Assembly: GCA_002354005.1 (NCBI GenBank)
Contig: DEKS01000031.1
Coordinates: forward strand, 1 to 5,098
DNA length: 5,098 nucleotides
From: Bacteroidales bacterium UBA2716
GTDB lineage: Bacteria; Bacteroidota; Bacteroidia; Bacteroidales; UBA932
Reading direction: 5' to 3'
Both the position numbers and the translations under genes were made by a program. The notes under the pieces were generated by a model. The model was not told the DNA's origin. It was given only the letters and a program-made list of their open reading frames with translations, and did no database searches. Positions 1 to 5,098 of the stretch are shown piece after piece. Numbering within the stretch: position 1 is the stretch's first letter; every line of letters starts with the position of its first letter.

Positions 1-570
1 GCAGATAACCAGGACCGACGTCCGGGCCAGCTCCTCCAGGTCTGCCGAAATGTCGAACGTCTCCGACGCGCCCCGGTGCACGCCGCCGATTCCCCCCGTG
101 GCAAACACCTTGATGCCGGCCATGGCGGCGATGATCATGGTGGTGGCTACCGTGCAGGCGCCGTCCGCCTTGCGGGCAACCAGCAGGGCCAAATCCCGGC
201 GGGAAGCCTTGGCGACCGACCGTCCCATGGCGCCCAGGTGCTCAATTTCGCTGGCCGATAACCCCGCCTTGAGGCGTCCGCCCAGAACGGCGATGGTGGC
301 CGGAACCGCCCCGCAGGCACGGATGGCGGCCTCTACCCGCAGCGCCGTTTCCACGTTTTGCGGATAGGGCATGCCGTGGGAGATGATGGTGCTCTCCAGC
401 GCCACCACCGGCCTGCCGACCGCCAGCGCAGCCGCCACTTCCGGCGCCACATCCAGGTGTGCATTCAGCGACGCTTGTCCGTGGATGCCGGCTTCCAGCA
501 TGTCGTGCCGGATTTTGTCCTGACTCATGCTCTCCAGGAAGGAGAGACCGTGGCCTTCTTGTGTATCCAT
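1..570 (-). CDS. psuG: Pseudouridine-5'-phosphate glycosidase, N-terminal 190 codons (runs off the window)
   Basis: PsuG reversibly splits pseudouridine 5'-phosphate into uracil and ribose 5-phosphate. It is a Mn2+-dependent cytoplasmic enzyme of pseudouridine catabolism in the PsuG/indigoidine synthase A family, usually working with the kinase PsuK. The minus-strand frame is open for exactly 190 codons to base 1. It contains VALESTIISHGMP (57-68), PATIAVLGG (90-98), SRRDL (123-127), the glycine-rich ATGGIGGVHRG (157-167) and ETFDISADLEEL (170-181). Aligned from memory to the E. coli enzyme, E59, K121, H165 and D177 correspond to active-site E31, K93, H137 and D149. The catalytic lysine equivalent to K166 should lie about four codons past the edge. 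The chosen ATG is 4 bases after the metG stop, matching the spacing of the other junctions. It gives an N-terminal extension of about 28 residues over E. coli, so in-frame ATGs at codons 15 (positions 528-526, close behind a GGAG) or 24 are possible true starts. Family assignment is very secure; the start is not. Confidence 0.93.
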   Translation of the reverse strand, partial: MDTQEGHGLSFLESMSQDKIRHDMLEAGIHGQASLNAHLDVAPEVAAALAVGRPVVALESTIISHGMPYPQNVETALRVEAAIRACGAVPATIAVLGGRLKAGLSASEIEHLGAMGRSVAKASRRDLALLVARKADGACTVATTMIIAAMAGIKVFATGGIGGVHRGASETFDISADLEELARTSVLVIC

Positions 571-574
571 AATG

Positions 575-2761
575 TTAACCGATTTGTGCTCCGTTGGTTA
601 CGGCCTCCTGCGGGGTGATGAAACGCATTTTGCCGTCCCCCTGCTTGGCCATGAGGATCATGCCTTTGGACTCGATGCCACGGATGGTGCGCGGCGCCAG
701 GTTGGCGAGGATGCAAATCTGCTTGCCCAGCATGTCTTCCGGACTGTAGTATTCTGCAATGCCGGAGACGATGGTGCGTTGGTCGATCCCCGTGTCGATG
801 GTGAGTTTCAGCAGTTTATCGGTCTTGGGAACCCGTTCTGCTGCCAGGACGGTGGCCGTGCGGATGTCCATGGCACCAAACTGCTCAAAGGTCACTTCCG
901 GTTTTTGGGCCTCTACCTTCTTGGCGGCTTCTTCTGCGGCGCGGGCGGCCTCTGCGGCTTCGCGCTCCGCCTTGATGGCCTTCAGGCGGGCAATCTGGGC
1001 GTCGATCACGCTGTCCTCAATTTTCTGGAACAGCAGGACGGCCTCTCCCAGCTGGTGACCGGCCGGCAGGAGTTCTGCGTTGCCCAGCATGGACCAGTCC
1101 AGGGTGAGAGATACACTCGCTTCGCTCGGTATGACAGAAGGCGTCGTGTGCAGAGCCTTGCCCTCCCCGGGCTTGTAGAAGTTCTCCGTAGGCGTGCCTT
1201 CGCCGGCGCGGTGGTCCGTCCCGGCGTTAATGCCCACGCGAAGGATGCCGCGCAGTTTTTCCGCGCTGAACGGAGTGAACGGCTCAAAGGCAATGGCAAG
1301 GTCTGCGCAGAGCTGCAGGCAGGTGTACAGGATGCTGGCCGTGCGGTCCATGTCTTCCTTGGCTACCTTCCAGGGCTCCATGTCGGAAATGTATTTGTTG
1401 CCGATACGGGCAATGTTCATGGCCTCCTTGAGGGCCTCGCGGAAGTGGAAGGTTTCCACGTATTTCTCCAGGGCCTCCCGGCAGGGCTTAACGGAAGCAA
1501 GTGTTTCTGCATCAATAGGTTCCGGTTTAAGGTTGGCCGGAACGGCACCGCCGAAATACTTGTGCGTGAGCACCACGGCGCGGTTTACGAAGTTACCGAA
1601 GATGGCCACCAGCTCGCTGTTGTTGCGGCTCTGGAAGTCCTTCCAGGTGAAGTCGTTGTCCTTGGTCTCCGGCGCATTGGCGGTGAGCACGTAACGCAGC
1701 ACATCTTCCTGCCCGGGGAAATCCCGCTCGTATTCGTCCACCCACACGGCCCAGCCGCGGGACGTGGAGATTTTGTCGCCCTCCAGGTTCAGGAACTCGT
1801 TGGAAGGCACGTTGTCCGGCAGGATATAGTCTCCATAGGCCTTGAGCATGGAGGGGAACACAATGCAGTGGAACACAATGTTGTCCTTGCCGATAAAATG
1901 CACGAGGCGCGTTTCAGGATCTTTCCACCACTTCTCCCAGCTCTGAGGCAGCAACTCCTGCGTGTTGGAGATATAGCCGATGGGGGCGTCAAACCACACA
2001 TACAGCACCTTGCCCTCTGCGCCATCGACCGGAACGGGCACGCCCCAGTCCAGGTCACGCGACACGGCGCGGGGCTGCAGGCCGCCGTCCAGCCAGCTTT
2101 TGCACTGGCCGTACACATTGGTTTTCCATTCCTTGTGCTGTTCCAGGATCCAGTCCCGGAGCCAGGGCTCATACTGGTCCAGCGGGAGGTACCAGTGCTT
2201 GGTCTTCACCTTTTTGGGCGTGGCGCCGGAAAGGGCGCTTTTAGGGTCGATGAGTTCCTCCGGGCTTAGCGTGGAGCCGCACTTCTCGCACTGGTCCCCA
2301 TAGGCGTTCGGATTGCCGCATTTGGGGCAGGTGCCGGTGATGTAGCGGTCTGCCAGGAAGGTTTTGGCTTCCTCGTCATAGTACTGCTCGCTCTCCTTGG
2401 TGATGAATTTGTTGTCGTCGTAGAGCTTGCGGAAGAACTCCGAGGCATTTTTCTCGTGCACCTTGGAGGTGGTGCGGGAGTAGATGTCGTAGTTGATGCC
2501 CAGGCCCGTGAAGGCGTCTTTCATCACCTTATGGTACTGGTCCACAATATCTTGCGGAGTTACGCCCTGTTTGCGGGCCTTGATGGTGATGGGCACGCCG
2601 TGCTCGTCGCTGCCGCAGATGAACACCACATCCTCCCCGCGCATGCGCAGGTAGCGGACATAGATGTCTCCGGGGATGTAAGCGCCGGCCAGGTGGCCGA
2701 TATGGACGGGACCGTTGGCGTAGGGAAGTGCGCAGGTCACAAGGGTTCTTTTGTAACTCAT
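575..2761 (-). CDS. metG: Methionine--tRNA ligase with C-terminal tRNA-binding (EMAP-II-like) domain
   Basis: This cytoplasmic class I synthetase charges tRNA-Met with methionine using ATP. In the 728-residue product the Rossmann catalytic core carries HIGH at 20-23. A zinc knuckle follows with C145, C148, C158 and C161 (CX2C-X9-CX2C), and the signature loop is KISTS at 330-334. The KISTS spelling, rather than KMSKS, is one I recall from Bacteroidota MetRS. The helical anticodon-binding domain includes W464 in the EPWKVAK segment, matching the anticodon-reading Trp461 of E. coli. An Ala/Glu/Lys-rich helical linker (about 582-620) leads to an OB-fold tRNA-binding domain (about 624-728) with MDIRTATV and ANLAPRTIRG. 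Residues about 512-552 are extra relative to the remembered family pattern and include a peptide encoded by a palindromic repeat (see 1108-1135). The start codon overlaps the dnaG stop as ATGA. No strong Shine-Dalgarno is seen, so translational coupling to dnaG is likely. All catalytic motifs are intact. Confidence 0.98.
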   Translation of the reverse strand: MSYKRTLVTCALPYANGPVHIGHLAGAYIPGDIYVRYLRMRGEDVVFICGSDEHGVPITIKARKQGVTPQDIVDQYHKVMKDAFTGLGINYDIYSRTTSKVHEKNASEFFRKLYDDNKFITKESEQYYDEEAKTFLADRYITGTCPKCGNPNAYGDQCEKCGSTLSPEELIDPKSALSGATPKKVKTKHWYLPLDQYEPWLRDWILEQHKEWKTNVYGQCKSWLDGGLQPRAVSRDLDWGVPVPVDGAEGKVLYVWFDAPIGYISNTQELLPQSWEKWWKDPETRLVHFIGKDNIVFHCIVFPSMLKAYGDYILPDNVPSNEFLNLEGDKISTSRGWAVWVDEYERDFPGQEDVLRYVLTANAPETKDNDFTWKDFQSRNNSELVAIFGNFVNRAVVLTHKYFGGAVPANLKPEPIDAETLASVKPCREALEKYVETFHFREALKEAMNIARIGNKYISDMEPWKVAKEDMDRTASILYTCLQLCADLAIAFEPFTPFSAEKLRGILRVGINAGTDHRAGEGTPTENFYKPGEGKALHTTPSVIPSEASVSLTLDWSMLGNAELLPAGHQLGEAVLLFQKIEDSVIDAQIARLKAIKAEREAAEAARAAEEAAKKVEAQKPEVTFEQFGAMDIRTATVLAAERVPKTDKLLKLTIDTGIDQRTIVSGIAEYYSPEDMLGKQICILANLAPRTIRGIESKGMILMAKQGDGKMRFITPQEAVTNGAQIG
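1108..1135 (-). repeat. Short palindromic dispersed-type repeat inside metG
   Basis: On the minus strand this 28-base element begins GTCATACCGAG and ends GTGTATCTC. Short arms ATAC and GTAT flank a GAGCGAAGCGAG-like core. It closely resembles the GTCATTCCGAGC...GGAATCTC repeats that recur between genes in many bacterial genomes (recalled, not searched). It is read in frame as the metG peptide SVIPSEASVS (residues 542-551), within a segment the family normally lacks. It shares its GTCAT start and ATCTC end with the dnaG copies. Confidence 0.7.
2758..2761 (-). other. ATGA stop/start overlap joining dnaG and metG
   Basis: The last bases of dnaG read AAG AAA TGA, and the metG ATG shares the ATGA. 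This is the usual arrangement for translational coupling by re-initiating ribosomes and ties the two genes to one transcript. Confidence 0.9.
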
Positions 2762-4770
2762 TTCTTTATTCTTCCAAGTTTGATATTGATGGTTTTCTTA
2801 ATCTCGTTCAGTTTGTTCAGCTGGTTCAGCAGGGACACCATGTCCGCTTGCGAGAGATCGGGGGAGCCCAGTTTTTGCTTGAGCTCCTGCTGCTGGGCGC
2901 TGATGCGTTTGTCGTGGTACACAAGGATGGCTTTGGGCACATAGTTCACCAGCCAAGAGTCCGTGGTGGTGAGGGCTTCGGAGAAGTTGTGGACGGTGAG
3001 TTCGTATTTCTCCGTGGCCAGGTCTGCTGCAACGCCGGCAATTTCCCGGTTTTCGCCGTTCAGAAGGTTCCGGACAATCGCGTCTTGCTCCAGCCCCTGG
3101 TCATAATCCTGGAAATAGGCCTGATAGGTGGCTTCATAGGCCGTATTGGCAAAGTGGATATCGTCCGTTCCCAGCGCGGCATCGATGAATTCCGCCACCG
3201 TCTGGGTGCCTTCTTCGTCGTAAAAGTCCGAGTCTGATTCAAACTGCAGGGGAGTGCGGCCGTACTGCAGGATGAAGCGCAGGAGCTCCCGCTCCGAGGG
3301 CTCCAGGATGCGTTCCCGCTTCTGGAACTGCCGGGAGAGATCGCCGGTCGTGGCCGGTAGTGACGTAGGGTCTTGCCCGTCCTGCGCTCCGCCGTCATGC
3401 CCGGCTTTCGTCCCGTCATGCCCGGCTTGTCCGGGCATCTGTTGCCTGCTGCGACCGGGCATCTCCTTGCGCAGCTTTTCCCGCGTCTTGCGCACGCGTT
3501 CCTGGATGATGTCCGTCTCAATCTCAAAGCGGCGGGCTACGGTTTCCACATAGACCTGGCGCTTGATGGCGTCCGGAATCTCCGCTACTGTATCGGCAAT
3601 CTCATTGATGAGGTTGGCCTTTTTGAGGGGATCGTCCCCGGCTTCTTGCAGCATGAGGTCCGTCTTGAACACGATGCCGTCTTGCTCGTGCTCTGCAATG
3701 AACGCCTGGATTTCCTCCAGCGTGTGCTTACGGGAGAAGGAGTCTGGGTCGTCCCCGTCCGGCAGGAACACCACGCGCGGGTTCATGCCTTCCCTGAGGA
3801 TAAGGCTGATGGCGCGGATGGCGGCATGCAGACCGGCCCCGTCACCGTCGTACATGATGGTGATGTTCTGCGTGAACTTGCCGATGAGCCGGATTTGCTC
3901 CTCCGTGAGCGAGGTACCGCAGGAGGCTACCACGTTGGTGATGCCCATCTGGTGCATCATCACGACGTCCACGTTGCCCTCTACCAGGATGCATCGGTCC
4001 ACCTTGGCAATTTCGCTCTTGGCGAAGTAAATGCCCAGCAGGTTACGGCTCTTGATGTAAATTTCCGTTTCCGGGGAGTTTACATATTTGGCCGGATTGT
4101 CTGCCTTAAGCGTACGGCCGCTGTAGGCAATGACGCGTCCGCTCACGGAGTGGATGGGGAACATTACCCGCTCGCGGAATTTGTCCACCAGCGAACCGTT
4201 GTCCTGCTGGATGGCCAGGCCGGCAGCAACCAAATATTCGTCTTTATACCCGGCGGCGCGGGCGGCATCCACCAGGGTGGTTTTGCCCGAGGGGGCCCAG
4301 CCCAGGCTCCACTGCCGGATGGTGGTGTCCTCGATGCCTCGGTTCCGGTAATAGCGGTATCCCACGGCCTTGCCTTCCGGGCTTTGCAGCTGGTCCGAGA
4401 AGAACTGGCGGGCGAACTCGCTCACGGCCATGAGGCTTTCGCTGCGCTGGCGGGCGGCGATTTGCTCGGCGCTTTCTTCCTCTTCCTTTACCTCTATGTT
4501 ATACTTTCGTGCCAGGTAGCGCAGGGCTTCCGGGTAGGTCATGTGCTCGTATTCCATCACAAAACCCACCGCACTGCCAGCTTTGCCGCAGCCGAAGCAT
4601 TTGTAGATGCCTTTGGAGGGGGTTACGTGGAAGGAAGGCGTTTTCTCATTGTGGAAGGGGCAGCAGGCCACATAACTGGAGCCGCGGCGCTTGAGCGTCA
4701 CAAAATCTCCCACCACCTCTTCTACGCGGGCGGTGTCCAGGATAAGGTCTACTGTCTCCTTGGGAATCAT
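2758..4770 (-). CDS. dnaG: DNA primase DnaG
   Basis: DnaG makes the RNA primers for replication, acting at the fork with the DnaB helicase. The 670-residue product has a complete CHC2 zinc-binding domain at the N terminus (ligands C37, H40, C58, C61, with CPFHNEKTPSF at 37-47). The RNA polymerase core contains a basic stretch around RVMFPIHSVSGRVIAYSGRT (201-220) and KYVNSPET (228-235). The TOPRIM fold carries the catalytic glutamate E264 in ILVEGNVDV, D308 and D310 in MYDGDGAG, and the acidic DGDDPDS (338-344). The C-terminal third (about 482-670) is poorly conserved and should be the helicase-interaction domain. Between core and C-domain, residues about 436-479 form a Gly/His/Asp/Gln-rich linker encoded by palindromic repeats (3334-3465). 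The ATG lies 3 bases after the stop of the upstream membrane-protein gene and is preceded by AAGGA at a 7-base spacing. Essential motifs are all present, so the enzyme should be functional. Confidence 0.98.
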   Translation of the reverse strand: MIPKETVDLILDTARVEEVVGDFVTLKRRGSSYVACCPFHNEKTPSFHVTPSKGIYKCFGCGKAGSAVGFVMEYEHMTYPEALRYLARKYNIEVKEEEESAEQIAARQRSESLMAVSEFARQFFSDQLQSPEGKAVGYRYYRNRGIEDTTIRQWSLGWAPSGKTTLVDAARAAGYKDEYLVAAGLAIQQDNGSLVDKFRERVMFPIHSVSGRVIAYSGRTLKADNPAKYVNSPETEIYIKSRNLLGIYFAKSEIAKVDRCILVEGNVDVVMMHQMGITNVVASCGTSLTEEQIRLIGKFTQNITIMYDGDGAGLHAAIRAISLILREGMNPRVVFLPDGDDPDSFSRKHTLEEIQAFIAEHEQDGIVFKTDLMLQEAGDDPLKKANLINEIADTVAEIPDAIKRQVYVETVARRFEIETDIIQERVRKTREKLRKEMPGRSRQQMPGQAGHDGTKAGHDGGAQDGQDPTSLPATTGDLSRQFQKRERILEPSERELLRFILQYGRTPLQFESDSDFYDEEGTQTVAEFIDAALGTDDIHFANTAYEATYQAYFQDYDQGLEQDAIVRNLLNGENREIAGVAADLATEKYELTVHNFSEALTTTDSWLVNYVPKAILVYHDKRISAQQQELKQKLGSPDLSQADMVSLLNQLNKLNEIKKTINIKLGRIKK
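3337..3365 (-). repeat. Diverged, oppositely oriented copy of the palindromic repeat inside dnaG
   Basis: Read on the minus strand, this 29-base stretch starts CGTCAC, has two CCGG cores separated by six bases, and ends GATCTC. It can be aligned with the inner dnaG unit (CGTCAT, two CCGG cores, ATCT) with mismatches and one gap, in the opposite orientation. Its arms are imperfect, so it is weaker evidence than the nested copy. It encodes the dnaG linker peptide SLPATTGDLS (470-479). Confidence 0.5.
3392..3464 (+). repeat. Nested double palindromic repeat inside dnaG
   Basis: The inner unit (3418-3438) is a perfect inverted repeat: arm ATGCCCGG, 5-base loop CTTGT, arm CCGGGCAT. A second pair of identical 8-base arms encloses it: ATGCCCGG at 3397-3404 and CCGGGCAT at 3455-3462. 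The 16-base string CCGTCATGCCCGGCTT occurs at 3392-3407 and again at 3413-3428 (period 21), and CCGGGCATCT occurs at 3431-3440 and 3455-3464 (period 24). Both periods are multiples of three, so the dnaG frame survives. It is translated as repeats of MPG and AGHDG (residues 437-460). Confidence 0.9.
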
Positions 4771-4773
4771 GGA

Positions 4774-5073
4774 CTATTCCTTTTCAAAATCTACTTCTTT
4801 GGCATCCGTGAGGTCCGTGACAGTGATTTTATCGTCTGCGGGGGCCTGGGTAATGGGGCTGTCTTCCTGCTGGCGGGGCGGTGCTTTGTACGTTTTTTCC
4901 TGCCACAGGGCCTTGGCCTGATACCAGGCATCCCGGCCATACCACACCAGGCCCATGGCGCCCACAATGACGGCCAGGACACTTTTGCGGGTAAGGATCC
5001 AGCCGCATAACGCCACAAAGAGGACGTCTTTGATGAGCCGGACCCAGCGGTTGTTATATCCTAAATTTATCAT
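4774..5073 (-). CDS. Small uncharacterised membrane protein, first gene of the dnaG-metG-psuG series
   Basis: I do not recognise this 99-residue protein as a named family. The N-terminal region (1-16) is short and basic. Two hydrophobic stretches follow, about 17-27 and 31-45, split by the polar turn TRK (28-30), which suggests a membrane hairpin or one kinked membrane segment. An aromatic-rich boundary (WYGRDAWYQ, 44-52) leads into a hydrophilic, Pro/Gln- then Asp/Glu-rich tail (about 58-99) that looks disordered. No signal-peptidase site or catalytic motif is visible. Its stop codon is 3 bases before the dnaG ATG, and the dnaG Shine-Dalgarno lies in its last codons, so the two are probably co-transcribed and coupled. 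The ATG at 5073 is the only plausible nearby start in frame. Composition and codon use resemble the neighbours. It is real by context, frame length and membrane pattern; its function is unknown. Confidence 0.75.
   Translation of the reverse strand: MINLGYNNRWVRLIKDVLFVALCGWILTRKSVLAVIVGAMGLVWYGRDAWYQAKALWQEKTYKAPPRQQEDSPITQAPADDKITVTDLTDAKEVDFEKE
4778..4782 (-). promoter_or_regulatory. Ribosome binding site of dnaG
   Basis: AAGGA on the minus strand ends 7 bases before the dnaG ATG at 4770 and lies in the last codons of the upstream membrane-protein gene. It is the only well-placed Shine-Dalgarno-like site among the four starts and supports the ATG chosen for dnaG. Confidence 0.6.
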
Positions 5074-5079
5074 AGCCTA

Positions 5080-5087
5080 CAAACTTA
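5080..5087 (-). promoter_or_regulatory. Candidate Bacteroidota-type -7 promoter box
   Basis: The minus-strand sequence TAAGTTTG exactly fits the Bacteroidota -7 consensus TAnnTTTG and sits in the only AT-rich stretch of the window. The matching -33 TTTG would lie about 20 bases further upstream, beyond base 5098, and cannot be seen. The box ends 6 bases before the ATG at 5073, so transcription would begin at or next to that start codon. A chance match is possible. Confidence 0.4.
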
Positions 5088-5098
5088 CATAAAAATCT

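Noticed and set aside
330..334. KISTS instead of KMSKS in MetG (residue numbers) as a possible defective active site
   Set aside because: I recall this variant as normal for Bacteroidota-type MetRS, and all surrounding conserved residues are present.
872..1020. Ala/Glu/Lys-rich stretch in metG (about residues 582-630) as an inserted repeat
   Set aside because: It is the usual low-complexity helical linker before the tRNA-binding domain and shows no DNA-level repeat unit.
527..2269. 580-codon plus-strand open frame opposite metG
   Set aside because: It lies antisense to an unmistakable metG, the translation shows no recognisable domain, and it is explained by strong G/C preference at third codon positions of metG leaving few antisense stops.
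3392..3464. Nested inverted repeat read as a transcription terminator or a CRISPR repeat
   Set aside because: It lies inside an intact coding region with no U-tract, and the copies are nested palindromes without regular unique spacers.
4121..4150. ATGACGCG and similar GTCAT/ATGAC strings elsewhere in dnaG, metG and the small gene as further repeat copies
   Set aside because: They fall in conserved protein motifs or lack the paired arm and the ATCTC end, so they are chance pentamers.
3373..5010. 545-codon plus-strand open frame opposite dnaG
   Set aside because: It is antisense to a complete dnaG with all motifs and starts inside the repeat-rich linker. Its composition is that of a shadow frame.

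Overview
The window looks like a GC-rich member of the Bacteroidota, most likely Bacteroidales and possibly Rikenellaceae/Alistipes-like. This rests on the style of the primase and methionyl-tRNA synthetase (MetRS with a KISTS signature and a C-terminal tRNA-binding domain, recalled as typical of the phylum), on near-absent Shine-Dalgarno sequences at most starts, and on a Bacteroidota-type -7 box (TAnnTTTG) upstream of the first gene. No database search was possible, so the taxonomy is an inference.

All genes lie on the minus strand and read right to left as one tightly packed series: a small uncharacterised membrane protein (5073-4774), DNA primase dnaG (4770-2758), methionyl-tRNA synthetase metG (2761-575), then the N-terminal part of pseudouridine-5'-phosphate glycosidase psuG (570 to beyond base 1). 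The junctions are a 3-base gap, a 4-base ATGA overlap and a 4-base gap, so a single operon with translational coupling is likely. There is no intergenic stretch of any size and no terminator. The only candidate promoter is at the right-hand edge. The two long plus-strand reading frames (527-2269 and 3373-5010) are antisense shadows of metG and dnaG.

Functionally the operon mixes replication (primase), translation (MetRS) and nucleoside salvage (PsuG). The membrane protein's role is unknown. These are housekeeping genes, and no defence system, mobile element with a transposase, CRISPR array or RNA gene is visible.

The most interesting signal is a family of short palindromic repeats that has entered the coding sequences in frame. 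One copy lies in metG (1108-1135), a nested double palindrome lies in dnaG (3392-3464), and a diverged copy in the opposite orientation lies beside it (3337-3365). All three share GTCAT/GTCAC at one end and ATCT(C) at the other, and all sit in inter-domain linkers, where they add low-complexity peptide to otherwise normal essential enzymes.
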